Position numbers and translations under genes: made by a program. DNA of 64,000 nucleotides from Candidatus Cloacimonadota bacterium (GTDB taxonomy: Bacteria > Cloacimonadota > Cloacimonadia > Cloacimonadales > TCS61): positions 22,500 to 86,499 of the forward strand of contig JAIPGO010000004.1 of NCBI GenBank assembly GCA_021736135.1, written 5' to 3'. The notes beneath the pieces are model-generated. The model did not search any database. It was not told where the DNA came from and was given only the letters and a program-made list of their open reading frames with translations. Positions 18,364 through 27,730 of this stretch are shown one piece after another; the stretch's first letter is position 1; each line of letters starts with the position of its first letter.

Positions 18364-19269
18364 ATGAAAAATATGTTTTTATTACTGGCAGGAGTGTTGA
18401 TTTTAGGTTCCTGCTCTGAAAATACTTCCGGGATGCGTTATGAAACTGGCAACTACTACGTGAGCTGCCTTTTGAAAGCCGGTGCTTTCATTGACGGTGA
18501 AAATTCAGTAAAGGTGGGAAAAACTCAGGACATTGAAAATGCTCAGTGGGATATGCTGGCAGACAGCACGGCACAGGTTAAGATCAAAGAAATCTCTCCC
18601 AACAGCACTGTAACCGGTGAAGTGCTATTGACCTGGAAGGAAGAACTGCGCGCCTATATCGATGCAGATGGCGTAATGCCCATAAACGAAAAAAACACTT
18701 ATGAACTGGAAGTGGTTACGAAAAACGGTCAAATAATAACTGCATCGACAACCGTTCCGCAGGCAATTGAAGTTTTAGGAGACAGCCAGTACAGTGAAGA
18801 ACCGGTCTGGGCTTTTGAGGTGATTGATGATGAATGGCTCGAACTGGAACTGGAGACTGCAGATGCCGAACATCCCGTACAGATTCGCACCCTGGATGAT
18901 GAAGAATTTAATCTTTATACGGAATTCTGGTGCCTGGAAGACGTGGAAAACGCCGAATACACATTTCCGGAAGGTGATAATGATTACCCGGCAGATAATG
19001 AAGAATATATGGGTGACACGCATCAATATCCCCGCCGCTTAAGGAACTTTTTTATGTTCCAGCCTGAGAATGGCATCGTAAATTATAACAGCTACCAGGC
19101 AGATCTGAAATTTTACGGCAGATTCAGGATGAAAGTGTATTCAATTGATGAAAACTATTTGAGTTATCTTTATAAAGCAGACGGCTATGAGCATGGCGGA
19201 ATTGAGGGTGGAATTGGCGTGTTTGGTTCCTGTTGCGGCAGAGAATTATACACCAGAGTAGTTAAATAA
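18364..19269 (+). CDS. DUF4249-type lipoprotein
   Basis: A 301-residue protein with a lipobox 'ILGSC' at residue 17 and an excellent AAGGAG 6 bases before the ATG. Its end ('DENYLSYLYKADGYEHGGIEGGIGVFG', shown here in two overlapping motifs) is the typical DUF4249 C-terminus. In Bacteroidota, DUF4249 proteins are encoded beside TonB receptors and probably bind the receptor on the outer membrane. An unusual acidic stretch lies near residues 195-220. Confidence 0.8.
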   Translation: MKNMFLLLAGVLILGSCSENTSGMRYETGNYYVSCLLKAGAFIDGENSVKVGKTQDIENAQWDMLADSTAQVKIKEISPNSTVTGEVLLTWKEELRAYIDADGVMPINEKNTYELEVVTKNGQIITASTTVPQAIEVLGDSQYSEEPVWAFEVIDDEWLELELETADAEHPVQIRTLDDEEFNLYTEFWCLEDVENAEYTFPEGDNDYPADNEEYMGDTHQYPRRLRNFFMFQPENGIVNYNSYQADLKFYGRFRMKVYSIDENYLSYLYKADGYEHGGIEGGIGVFGSCCGRELYTRVVK

Positions 19270-19301
19270 GTGAACACTGATGTAAACTAAATTGTCATCC
19301 G

Positions 19302-19323
19302 GAAGCAAGGCTGCTTCGTTTTA
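19302..19323 (+). terminator. Terminator of the TetR/receptor operon
   Basis: GAAGCA-AGGC-TGCTTC stem-loop followed by GTTTT, 33 bases past the stop codon at 19269. Confidence 0.7.
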
Positions 19324-19420
19324 TAATTGTGCCCTAACAAGACTGACTTGATGGTTGCTATTAAACCGGGCAGATACTCAGGTCTGCTCTCTACCCCTTA
19401 GAATTGGATAAATACAGTAG

Positions 19421-19442
19421 GGGCGGATCTGTGTATTCGCCC
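19421..19442. repeat. Short interspersed hairpin with CTGTGT loop
   Basis: GGGCGGAT-CTGTGT-ATTCGCCC. Related copies at 39203, 42237, 49219 and 49295 share the loop. The 19270-19627 spacer holds this and the terminator but no gene. Confidence 0.65.
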
Positions 19443-19627
19443 ATTATTAACCTGTCAATCGAACATTGACAGAACACTGGATAAACAAACAGAAGGCAAC
19501 TTTAAAACGCGTATCTTCCTTTATCAGCAGATAATTTTGGAGCCTTACCGATTTTTATTAATAATTGGCATACTTTATGCGTAAAAAGTATTAAGAAAAA
19601 ACTTTGTGAGAAAATACAGGAGAAAAG

Positions 19628-20881
19628 ATGAAAAGATTTTTTTTGTTTATGTTGATTGTTTTGATGATAATGATTACAGGTTGCGATAATAACTCAACCG
19701 GCAACAATAAAGCCCCGGAACCGCCATATGCCCCATCACCGAACCATGGAGCAACGAATGTGGCTAATGCGACAACATTGCAATGGACATGTTATGACGC
19801 TGATGGAGATGATTTAACTTACAGTATTTATTTAGGAAAAGGCTCTATGACACTGGTGGCAACAGGATTAAAAACAAATTCCTACTCTCCTGATATTCTG
19901 GATTATTCCACAGATTATTCCTGGAAAGTGGAAGCAAGCGATGGACATTCAACAACTAAAAGTCCTCAGTGGAATTTCAGAACTGTTGCAATGGATATTG
20001 CACCCACTTCACCAACAAATCCCCAGCCAGCAAATAATATAACAGATATTGAAGTTGATCAGATATTGAGATGGTATTGCTATGATCTCAATGGGGATCC
20101 GCTGACATTTGACGTGAGACTGGGTCTCACGGAGACACCACCCCTCATTGCGACAAATCTGGTTAATTTTCAGTTTTCAGTTTCGAACCTGGATTATCAC
20201 ACAATGTATTACTGGCAGGTGATAGTCAAGAGTACCGATAAAGAGACCGTAGGTCCGCTCTGGTGTTTTGAGACGCGTTATTACAATTACCCCCCTGATA
20301 TACCAAATAATCCGTTACCCTTGAATAATTCAGTCAATGTTTCCACGCATGCAAATCTCTCCTGGCGCTGTGAAGACCCGGAATTAGATCCTCTAAGCTA
20401 TGATATATATCTGGGCACAGATAATAATCCACCCCTGGTTGAACAGGGACACATCTATTCCTCTTTCAGTCCTGAAAATCAGGAACCAATGACCGATTAT
20501 TACTGGCGGATAGTTGCCTGGGATGGCACGAATTATACGCATGGACCGATATGGCATTTTGTTACCGGAAATCCTAACTCCGCACCAAATGCGCCTTCCC
20601 TGCCCTGGCCTGCTGATGGTGCACAGGGAGAAAGCATTTATGCGATGTTACGCTGGAGTTGCTCCGACCCTGATGGTGATAATCTGGTATATAAAGTTTA
20701 CTTCGGCACTACTCCGCAATTAGATGAAGGTAATGTTATTGCTCTTGGTATTTCAGATGCCTCCTGGGAACTGGGTACTTTGAATTACAACAGAACATAT
20801 TACTGGAAAATAACTGCGCATGACGGGGAACTGGGAGTAACAGGACCTACCTGGAGCTTCACTACTGAAAATTACAGGTAA
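19628..20881 (+). CDS. Lipoprotein of four fibronectin-like repeats, copy 1
   Basis: A 417-residue protein with lipobox 'MITGC' at residue 18. Four repeats of about 95 residues follow, each with 'LQWTCYDADGDDLTYSIYLG', 'TDYSWKVEASDG' or equivalent, and 'PQWNFRT'. These are FN3-like sandwich domains common in surface proteins of FCB bacteria. AGGAGAAAAG precedes the ATG. The following gene is a tandem paralogue. Likely a surface-exposed adhesion or polymer-binding protein; the ligand is unknown. Confidence 0.8.
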   Translation: MKRFFLFMLIVLMIMITGCDNNSTGNNKAPEPPYAPSPNHGATNVANATTLQWTCYDADGDDLTYSIYLGKGSMTLVATGLKTNSYSPDILDYSTDYSWKVEASDGHSTTKSPQWNFRTVAMDIAPTSPTNPQPANNITDIEVDQILRWYCYDLNGDPLTFDVRLGLTETPPLIATNLVNFQFSVSNLDYHTMYYWQVIVKSTDKETVGPLWCFETRYYNYPPDIPNNPLPLNNSVNVSTHANLSWRCEDPELDPLSYDIYLGTDNNPPLVEQGHIYSSFSPENQEPMTDYYWRIVAWDGTNYTHGPIWHFVTGNPNSAPNAPSLPWPADGAQGESIYAMLRWSCSDPDGDNLVYKVYFGTTPQLDEGNVIALGISDASWELGTLNYNRTYYWKITAHDGELGVTGPTWSFTTENYR

Positions 20882-20904
20882 TATGACCTGAAATATTTTT
20901 TTGA

Positions 20905-20940
20905 GGGGGGAAGTTCTGCAAAGAACAACCCCCTTTTTTT
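20905..20940 (+). terminator. Terminator after first FN3 lipoprotein
   Basis: Stem GGGGG..GTTCT-GCAA-AGAAC..CCCCC followed by seven T's, 24 bases past the stop at 20881. Confidence 0.85.
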
Positions 20941-21063
20941 GCTGACAAACGAATTTTCTTGACACGAGATTCATAATTTGTTTGTCTATTACAAGTGAGA
21001 TAAGCTGATATCAGCAGTCATAGATACAGGAATGACGTGCGATATCAGAAAATTGGAGGGATA

Positions 21064-22338
21064 ATGAGATTTTGTTTACTTATGTTTAAGGTCGTTTTAC
21101 TTTTATTAATACTAACTGCTTGTGACAGCAACACGTCGTCAAATAATAATGATCCGGTTAATACTGCTCCGCAGGCACCACAGGTTATATATCCTGCATC
21201 AGGTTCGACCAGTATTATTCTTTCCCCCCTATTAAGCTGGTCGTGCACTGATTCCGATGGCGATGCCCTGTCCTATAACCTTTATTTCGGAACAACTGAA
21301 ACTCCAGAGCTGATCGCTGAAAATATTACTGAACCAGAGTACCAGTCATCGCAACTTTCTTATAATACCAGGTATTACTGGAAAGTTATCGCCTCAGATG
21401 GTATTGCTACAAAGACTGGAGTATTATGGAATTTCCGGACCCGTCAGGAAGATCTGGCTCCCATAGAACCCTTTAATCCCATACCTGCAGTGAATGCCAC
21501 TGACATTGAGGTTGATTATACGTTGCGCTGGTCTTGCAGCGATCCAAATGGAGATGCACTTACATTTGATCTTTATCTGGGCACTACAGATGAACCGGAA
21601 CTTACAGCCAGTAACCTGGTAAATTTCCAGTACATCACTCACAATTTGGCATACCACACAATCTACTACTGGCGGATTGTAGCAAAAAGCACTAATATGC
21701 AGACCAGTAGCCCTTTGTGGTGTTTTGAGACTCGCTATTTAAATTATCCTCCAACTCCACCGGTCAATCCGATCCCTGCCAATTATGCGATAGATGTTTC
21801 AGCTAATTCCCTGTTACGCTGGGAATGCAGTGATCCTGAATATGACAGCATGACTTTTGATATCTATCTGGGCACGGACGAAGACCCTCCACTTTATAAT
21901 GCAGGTCACCCTTATACTCAGTTTAATCCGGGAGGATTAACATCTAATACCACGTATTACTGGTTAATTCGCGCCTGGGATGCAGATAATTTTACTGATG
22001 GACCTTTATGGCAGTTTACAACCGGCATACAAAACACACCACCTGATGCACCTTCCCTGCCCTGGCCTGTTGATGGTGCTGAAAACGAGAGCATTTATGC
22101 TTTGCTGAGGTGGACATGCAGTGATCCTGATGGCGATGATCTCTTTTATAAAGTATATTTCGGTATTGATCCAAGCCTGGATGAGACTAACGTGGTTGCT
22201 CTGGGAATTGATGATGCATCCTGGGATGTAGGTATCCTTAATTATGATACAACTTATTACTGGAAAATCACTGCTAACGACGGGGAAACTTCCACAACAG
22301 GTGCCACCTGGAGCTTTACTACAGAATCCGAAAGATAG
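21064..22338 (+). CDS. Lipoprotein of four fibronectin-like repeats, copy 2
   Basis: 424 residues from the ATG at 21064, chosen over 21037 because TTGGAGGG lies 5 bases before it. Lipobox 'ILTAC'. Same four-repeat architecture as its neighbour, closely similar in the last repeat ('PSLPWPVDGAENESIYALLRW' against 'PSLPWPADGAQGESIYAMLRW', shown in shortened motifs), so the pair is a tandem duplication. Each copy has its own terminator, so each may have its own promoter. Confidence 0.8.
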   Translation: MRFCLLMFKVVLLLLILTACDSNTSSNNNDPVNTAPQAPQVIYPASGSTSIILSPLLSWSCTDSDGDALSYNLYFGTTETPELIAENITEPEYQSSQLSYNTRYYWKVIASDGIATKTGVLWNFRTRQEDLAPIEPFNPIPAVNATDIEVDYTLRWSCSDPNGDALTFDLYLGTTDEPELTASNLVNFQYITHNLAYHTIYYWRIVAKSTNMQTSSPLWCFETRYLNYPPTPPVNPIPANYAIDVSANSLLRWECSDPEYDSMTFDIYLGTDEDPPLYNAGHPYTQFNPGGLTSNTTYYWLIRAWDADNFTDGPLWQFTTGIQNTPPDAPSLPWPVDGAENESIYALLRWTCSDPDGDDLFYKVYFGIDPSLDETNVVALGIDDASWDVGILNYDTTYYWKITANDGETSTTGATWSFTTESER

Positions 22339-22343
22339 CAAAA

Positions 22344-22388
22344 ATATAACAATAAGGGCAATTCATTGAATTGCCCTTATTGTTATAT
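22344..22388 (+). terminator. Long perfect hairpin after second FN3 lipoprotein
   Basis: ATATAACAATAAGGGCAATT and its complement form a 22-bp perfect inverted repeat with almost no loop. It lies 6 bases after the stop. The downstream side is AT-rich without a long T run; termination is likely but a mobile hairpin origin is possible. Confidence 0.7.
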
Positions 22389-22452
22389 ATATAGTAAAAG
22401 GTACTTGACTGCAAACCGGCTATGGAATGGCTTGTATTTTCTGGAGGTTATG

Positions 22453-22914
22453 ATGAAGAATGTAATGTTGATTTCCGATATGCTCTTACCCGAATATATT
22501 ACGGATCTGATATCCACTACTAAGGAAGCTGCTCTGGATGAGCTGTTAAATCTGATAACAGGCAGCCCGTTGATCACAGATGAGAAAAAGTTTCGTAAAG
22601 CGATTATGGATAGAGAAAAAATGATGAGTACCGGAATCGGTTTGGGTGTCGCCGTGCCTCACGCCAGAGATAAATCAGTTAAGGATTTTGTCATCGCAGT
22701 TGGTAGAAGCCTTAACGGGATTGATTTTGACTCAATTGACGATAAACCGGTTCAATTGATATTTATGATCGGAGCTTCCGACAGTCAAGATAAAGATTAT
22801 ATTCGCTTACTTGCCAGGCTTGTCTTGCGCCTGAAAAATGAGGACTTAAAGAAAAATATTCTGGAAGCCGCCAATGCCAATGAGATTTATAATGTGATCT
22901 GCAGCAGCAGGTAA
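22453..22914 (+). CDS. PTS EIIA-type (PtsN-like) regulatory protein
   Basis: About 153 residues. The start at 22453 has GGAGG 5 bases upstream; an ATG three bases earlier is also possible, and a start at 22366 would have no site. The fold is the EIIA-2 (fructose/mannitol/PtsN) domain, with the phosphorylatable histidine in 'GVAVPHARD' near residue 74. No sugar permease gene is adjacent; instead a PII-like protein and a CPA2 antiporter follow, so a regulatory role on ion transport is more likely than sugar uptake. Confidence 0.85.
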   Translation: MKNVMLISDMLLPEYITDLISTTKEAALDELLNLITGSPLITDEKKFRKAIMDREKMMSTGIGLGVAVPHARDKSVKDFVIAVGRSLNGIDFDSIDDKPVQLIFMIGASDSQDKDYIRLLARLVLRLKNEDLKKNILEAANANEIYNVICSSR

Positions 22915-22923
22915 GGAGAGAAT

Positions 22924-23247
22924 ATGTTCATGATTATGCATCTTATGGCAGAAAAATATATGGACGACGTTATGATGGCATTGCTGGAATCCGGTATAGA
23001 AAATACCCTGGTTTTATCCGGTGAAAATTTAAGTCATAAACTTACTTACGATATGCCGATATTTGCCGGCTTCAGGAATCTTAATCATGGTCACGGATAC
23101 GGAAAATTGATTGCCGGAATTGCCAGTAAAGACCAGGTTGACTTTGCTTTAGAAGAACTGAAAAGCTCCGGTATTGACCTGATTGGAAAGCAATTTGCCG
23201 AAATAGTCCTTTTACCCGTTGAGCATATTTACCGGGGAGAGACATAG
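22924..23247 (+). CDS. PII-like small regulatory protein
   Basis: A 107-residue protein with AGGAGAGAAT before the ATG. Length, alternating strand-helix pattern and features such as 'HGHGYGKLIAGI' and a final 'VEHIYRG' resemble proteins of the GlnB/CutA (PII-like) fold; the homology is suggested, not proven. It sits between an EIIA protein and an antiporter whose GTG overlaps its stop by one base, so the three are translationally coupled. Confidence 0.6.
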   Translation: MFMIMHLMAEKYMDDVMMALLESGIENTLVLSGENLSHKLTYDMPIFAGFRNLNHGHGYGKLIAGIASKDQVDFALEELKSSGIDLIGKQFAEIVLLPVEHIYRGET

Positions 23248-24449
23248 TGGATTTGACATTTCTTCTTCTTTTCAGCGGATTAGCCATTTTATCAGCTTTT
23301 TTCTCCTCTAAGCTGGTCAGTCTGATCAAATCTCCCCTGATTGTTGGCTATATCATTGCCGGTGCTATTCTCGGTCCTGCCGTTCTTAATGTCATCAATA
23401 CCAGTGAAATTAACCATCTGGAAATTGTTAACGTTGTAACACTCTCTTTTATCGGATTCGGGGTGGGTGGCGAACTGCGTTTTACTGAACTGAAAAAATT
23501 AGGGAAAAGCATCATAGTTATAGTACTTATGGAAGCAACAGCAGCATTTCTGTGCGTAGGTATTTTTTGCGCCCTGGTCTTGAACAGCATCCCGCTGGGT
23601 CTGATCTATGGAGCCCTGGCAGCCGCTACGGCACCAGCAGGAACTACTGATGTTATTAACCAGTATAAGGCAAAGGGCAATCTCACTACTACTCTATATG
23701 CCGTAATGGGTCTGGATGATATATATGCCCTTATCATTTACTCTCTGGCTATCCCAATGTCCATCATTATGCTGGGAGGTTCAGGTGCTGATGTATCGGT
23801 GGGTGCAGCTCTTGGAAAAGCAGGGCTGGAAGTGCTGGAAGCTCTGGGAGTTGGAGTTTTGATGGGATTCATCTTCTCTCTGGGAGCACGTCGTATTCAT
23901 GATCACGTATCCATACTCCTATTCTCATTGGGACTTATCCTGCTTAATTGCGGTATTGCGGAAAAATTTGACCTTTCTCCGATTCTGCTCAATATGGCAA
24001 CCGGTATTGTGTTAGTAAATAGAAGCGCCATTAATGCCCGAAAAGTTTTCAACTCTTTGGGTCAATGGACTCCACCCATTTATCTCTTTTTCTTTCTACT
24101 CATTGGCACACGTCTTGATTTTAACCTGATCTATCAATATCATCTACTGATCTTTGTTTATATCATAACCAGATCTCTGGGCAAATGGAGCGGGGCTTTC
24201 ACTGGATCTGCACTCACAAAAGCTCCGGCAAATACAAGGAAATATCTGGGATTTACACTTCTTTCGCAAGCAGGAGTTGCTATCGGACTTGCTCTGTCTG
24301 CAGCACAATCATTACGGGTACTGAGTTACAGCCATGAAGCTGATCAGATCATGGGGGTTATGGCTGCTACTACTTTTCTGATTATGCTCTTTGGTCCTAT
24401 AATCACAAAAATTGCCTTAGTGAAAGCCGGAGAAATCAGAGAACCATAA
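23247..24449 (+). CDS. CPA2-family cation:proton antiporter (Kef/NapA type)
   Basis: A 400-residue membrane protein with 11-13 hydrophobic segments. The GTG start shares its G with the TAG of the preceding gene and has GGGGAGA upstream. 'SPLIVGYIIAGAILGP' near residue 30, 'ATAPAGTTDVINQY' and 'GLDDIYALIIYSL' near 155 are typical of Na+(K+)/H+ exchangers of the CPA2 family; the 'LDD' pair is likely the ion-binding site. It lacks a C-terminal TrkA-N domain, so control may come from the EIIA and PII-like proteins of the same operon. Confidence 0.85.
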   Translation: MDLTFLLLFSGLAILSAFFSSKLVSLIKSPLIVGYIIAGAILGPAVLNVINTSEINHLEIVNVVTLSFIGFGVGGELRFTELKKLGKSIIVIVLMEATAAFLCVGIFCALVLNSIPLGLIYGALAAATAPAGTTDVINQYKAKGNLTTTLYAVMGLDDIYALIIYSLAIPMSIIMLGGSGADVSVGAALGKAGLEVLEALGVGVLMGFIFSLGARRIHDHVSILLFSLGLILLNCGIAEKFDLSPILLNMATGIVLVNRSAINARKVFNSLGQWTPPIYLFFFLLIGTRLDFNLIYQYHLLIFVYIITRSLGKWSGAFTGSALTKAPANTRKYLGFTLLSQAGVAIGLALSAAQSLRVLSYSHEADQIMGVMAATTFLIMLFGPIITKIALVKAGEIREP

Positions 24450-24467
24450 TATATATTACAGAGGAAT

Positions 24468-24499
24468 AAAAAAACCTTCCCGAGGGAAGGTTTTTTTTT
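24468..24499. terminator. Bidirectional terminator between antiporter and tRNA cluster
   Basis: AAAACCTTCC-CGAG-GGAAGGTTTT with A's before and T's after, so it can end both the plus-strand antiporter operon and the minus-strand tRNA cluster. Confidence 0.9.
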
Positions 24500-24502
24500 A
24501 TT

Positions 24503-24576
24503 TGGCTGGGCTGGGAGGAGTCGAACCCCCACATACGGAACCAGAATCCGCTGTACTACCATTATACTACAGCCCA
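24503..24576 (-). tRNA. tRNA-Gln (CTG)
   Basis: Acceptor stem TGGGCTG/CAGCCCA, T-arm GGGGGTTCGACTCCT, anticodon loop TTCTGGT giving CTG, and encoded CCA. Last gene of a four-tRNA cluster. Confidence 0.9.
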
Positions 24577-24585
24577 ATATGATTT

Positions 24586-24660
24586 TGGCTGGGGCGAGAG
24601 GATTCGAACCCCTGAATGCATGGACCAAAACCATGTGGCTTACCACTTGCCGACGCCCCA
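24586..24660 (-). tRNA. tRNA-Gln (TTG)
   Basis: Acceptor TGGGGCG/CGCCCCA, anticodon loop TTTTGGT giving TTG, T-loop TTCGAAT, encoded CCA. Next to the second tRNA-Gln, with which it may form a tandem duplicate. Confidence 0.9.
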
Positions 24661-24676
24661 TAACACTTATAAATGC

Positions 24677-24768
<92 letters not shown>

Positions 24769-24787
24769 GTATGCAATAACATTACTC

Positions 24788-24873
24788 TGGCGGAGGATGA
24801 GGGACTCGAACCCCCAAGGGCAAAGCCCGGCGGTTTTCAAGACCGCTGTCTTACCAATTAGAACTAATCCTCC
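24788..24873 (-). tRNA. tRNA-Ser (TGA)
   Basis: Class II tRNA: acceptor GGAGGAT/ATCCTCC, stem GCGGT-ACCGC around loop CTTGAAA giving TGA, long variable arm CGGGCTTTGCCCTT, encoded CCA. First gene of the tRNA cluster. Confidence 0.92.
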
Positions 24874-24994
24874 AAAGTCTGGTCATTTGTTTATATGCTA
24901 AATTTGTGTCAAGCTTTTTGTGATGCGCATGGCATATGTCCAAAATTGCTCAGAGATCGCGATAGCCGGAAAGATGAAAATACAAATCGAACCC

Positions 24995-25888
24995 TTAATT
25001 ATAACCAAATTCCTTGAGAGCATTTTTCTTTTTACGCCAGTCACTCTTAATCTTGATCCAGAGTTCCAGTTTCACACGTTTACCGAGTATATGATGAATC
25101 TCTCTTTCTGCTGCCAGTCTGATAGCCTTGATTTGATCGCCGTTTTTACCGATCAGAATGATCTTTTGGGATTTACGTTCCAGCCAGATATTAGCGGAAA
25201 TTTCGACTTTATTAGGAAAGTCGTTATACTGTTCCACAACGACGGTAGAGCAATAAGGTATCTCATCGCGAAAGGAGTTAAATATTTTCTCGCGGATTAT
25301 CTCCTGGACAAAGAACCGCATCGGCAGGTCAGATAGTTCTTCTGAATCATAATAAGGCGGATTGAAGGGAATGTATTTCAGGATGCTGTTCCTCAGATCT
25401 GTGATATCAGGATCGTTCAGCAGGGATATTGGGAAAACTTCCAAAAAATTCTCTTTTTTTAGCAGTTCGAGTCTTGTATCTGAAACCTCTTTATCAACCA
25501 AATCAGTTTTATTAAGGATAGCAAGAGCCGGGACGGGAGAGTTCTTTATCATCTGCAGCATCTGAACATCATAATCGGTGGGAAAATGGTGTGCATCTGT
25601 GATAAAGAGAAGCAGATCAGCATCCTTTAATGACATCCTGATATAATCCATCATCTTCTGTTGCAGCTCATAACGTGGTTCCAGAAAACCGGGAGTATCA
25701 AGAAAGACAATCTGGTGATTCTCACCGGAAAGTATGCCTTTGATCTGATGCCTGGTTGTTTGGGGCTTTGGGCTTACAATAGACAGCTTCTCACCCATTA
25801 AACGGTTCATAAAAGTGGATTTACCAACATTGGGCTTTCCGATAATAGCGACAAATCCGCTTCTGAAATCTGGTGGTATTTTAAGCAT
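24995..25888 (-). CDS. era: GTPase Era
   Basis: A 297-residue protein of the usual Era length. G1 'GKPNVGKS' at residues 17-24, switch 'PQTTRHQI', G3 'DTPG' near 63-66, G4 'NKTD' near 125-128, and a C-terminal KH domain ('ILIGKNGDQIKAI'). Era binds 16S rRNA during small-subunit maturation. The start overlaps the end of holA by 8 bases, so the two are translationally coupled. The ribosome site lies inside holA. Confidence 0.97.
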   Translation of the reverse strand: MLKIPPDFRSGFVAIIGKPNVGKSTFMNRLMGEKLSIVSPKPQTTRHQIKGILSGENHQIVFLDTPGFLEPRYELQQKMMDYIRMSLKDADLLLFITDAHHFPTDYDVQMLQMIKNSPVPALAILNKTDLVDKEVSDTRLELLKKENFLEVFPISLLNDPDITDLRNSILKYIPFNPPYYDSEELSDLPMRFFVQEIIREKIFNSFRDEIPYCSTVVVEQYNDFPNKVEISANIWLERKSQKIILIGKNGDQIKAIRLAAEREIHHILGKRVKLELWIKIKSDWRKKKNALKEFGYN

Positions 25889-26909
25889 TACATATCCTGT
25901 TTATTAGAAGGAAAAGCGTAGTCTCTTCCATACTGAGAGATTTTAGTTCCGTATCAGCCTGCAGCAGGAAGGAAAATATATTTCTGATCTGCTGTCTGTT
26001 GAATCTGGAAGCACTGGCCAAATACTCTTCACGAAAAGCATAGAATACTTCGTGAAGATGATTCTGAGATATCTCATGGTCCTTGTAATTCATCTGCCGA
26101 AAAGCTATAATCTTCCAGATAATCAGAAAAAATCTGGTTAAAACAGCCACCAGCATTACGCCAATACTGACGGCATCTTCAGAGCTGATCATATTCTGGA
26201 GCACGGTCTGGCTTTCCTTCAGATTACATTTTCCCAAAGCACGCTGCAGATCATAAATCGTACTTTCACGACTTTGTCCCAGTGTCTTTTCAACATCTTC
26301 CAGACATATCACATTACTGTCATGAGTAAACAACCTCAGCTTTACCAATTCATTATCGGCAGACTTATAGTCCAGTTCTATGTTATTTACCAGAAAGTTC
26401 CTGGCATTTTGTGCCATCGTGATTTTGTCTTTCTTTAGTTCTGCATCCAGCCAGGTAAGAAGAGCTGAGTTATTGTAAGGTTTTTTACATTCCACCACGA
26501 CCGCCTGGGAATTGATCGCCTGGGCAAGAGATAGTCGGTTATCAATTTTTTCAGCAACAATGATAAGTACAGTAGTCTTGACTGGATTTTTCAGATATTT
26601 TTCCAGATAAGTTCGCTGGTTTTTCTTCAACTGATCAAATTCCTTAAGGAGCACTACTCTCCTTTTTGCCATAAAGGGAAGGCTTTCCAGTTGCTCTATA
26701 AGCTCATAATCAGAACTGGAATCTGCATATAACGTAATGGTATCAAAATCCTCAGAACCGGGAGTAATAAATTCCTTCCTTAAAAGGTCGAGACAGCTGT
26801 CTTTCTGATAATTATCATTTCCAATTATAAGAAAGATATTCTCCTTATGATACTTCTCAAACTCGTTGATAAACTGAAAATATTTGAGTTTGATCTGTTT
26901 ATTTTTCAT
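25881..26909 (-). CDS. holA: DNA polymerase III delta subunit
   Basis: 342 residues from the ATG at 26909, which overlaps the uppP stop (TGATG); an upstream in-frame start at 26957 lies inside uppP and is unlikely. The layout fits HolA: an N-terminal AAA+-like domain ('NIFLIIGNDNYQKDSCLDLL', 'FMAKRRVVLLKEFDQL') without a Walker A motif and a C-terminal helical collar ('ARFLVNNIELDYKSADNELVKL'-type and 'LLQADTELKS'). It would load the sliding clamp. Sits in an uppP-holA-era operon. Confidence 0.85.
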   Translation of the reverse strand: MKNKQIKLKYFQFINEFEKYHKENIFLIIGNDNYQKDSCLDLLRKEFITPGSEDFDTITLYADSSSDYELIEQLESLPFMAKRRVVLLKEFDQLKKNQRTYLEKYLKNPVKTTVLIIVAEKIDNRLSLAQAINSQAVVVECKKPYNNSALLTWLDAELKKDKITMAQNARNFLVNNIELDYKSADNELVKLRLFTHDSNVICLEDVEKTLGQSRESTIYDLQRALGKCNLKESQTVLQNMISSEDAVSIGVMLVAVLTRFFLIIWKIIAFRQMNYKDHEISQNHLHEVFYAFREEYLASASRFNRQQIRNIFSFLLQADTELKSLSMEETTLFLLINRICNA

Positions 26910-27727
26910 CAATTCACAGTTATAAGCACAGCGCTGACAATAGCAACCAGCCAGCACCAGTAAGCAAATATTTTCATTTTACGCTGCTGCAGAATCTTTA
27001 TTAGCACTGATATCACCAGATAGCCTGTGAGAAAAGCAGTAAAAGCTCCTACCAGATAAAGCTGCAGTTCAGATTTGGATGTATTTACCAGTTTTGGTAT
27101 TTCATTAACTGTTGCTCCCAGAATCGCCGGAATGGCTAAAAGAAAGGAAAAGGTTGCCACATCTTTCCGGTTTAAACCCACCAGCAATCCAAATGTGATG
27201 GTTGAACCGCTGCGCGAAATTCCAGGATTCAACGCAAAAGCCTGCCCAAGTCCGATTATTGCTGCTTTGCCGAAATTCATTTTATGCACTTCGATACGGT
27301 TTTTAGTGATCTTATCCGAAATGATGTTCATAAAACCGGAAATCCCCAGAAAGATGCAGATTATATACAGATTCAGCTTATTACCGGATTTAAAAAGGTT
27401 CTCCAGATAATCCTTGAACATGAAATACATAATACCTGTCACAATCGTTGCTACCAGAAGCAGCCAGCCCACTTTGCGACGCTGAGCAAAAACCGGGTCA
27501 TTGCTGATTGTGAAAAAAGCACCAATTATATTGATTATATCTTTATGAAAATAAATCAGCACGGCAAAGAGCGTTCCCAGATGCAACATGACTTCAAAAC
27601 TTACCCCGGGCATCTTAAAATTTAGAAAATGCTCGCTTAGAATCAGATGCCCGGAACTGCTGATGGGAAGAAATTCCGTTAATCCCTGGATGATCCCCAG
27701 GATAGCAGCTTTAATAATATCAATCAT
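26909..27727 (-). CDS. uppP: Undecaprenyl-diphosphatase
   Basis: A 272-residue membrane protein of the BacA/UppP family. 'QGLTEFLPISSSGHL' at residues 14-28 and 'NPGISRSGSTI' near 160-170 are the two catalytic motifs. It dephosphorylates undecaprenyl diphosphate to recycle the lipid carrier of peptidoglycan synthesis. It follows the YibQ gene by 3 bases and is coupled to holA. Confidence 0.96.
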   Translation of the reverse strand: MIDIIKAAILGIIQGLTEFLPISSSGHLILSEHFLNFKMPGVSFEVMLHLGTLFAVLIYFHKDIINIIGAFFTISNDPVFAQRRKVGWLLLVATIVTGIMYFMFKDYLENLFKSGNKLNLYIICIFLGISGFMNIISDKITKNRIEVHKMNFGKAAIIGLGQAFALNPGISRSGSTITFGLLVGLNRKDVATFSFLLAIPAILGATVNEIPKLVNTSKSELQLYLVGAFTAFLTGYLVISVLIKILQQRKMKIFAYWCWLVAIVSAVLITVN

Positions 27728-27730
27728 ACT

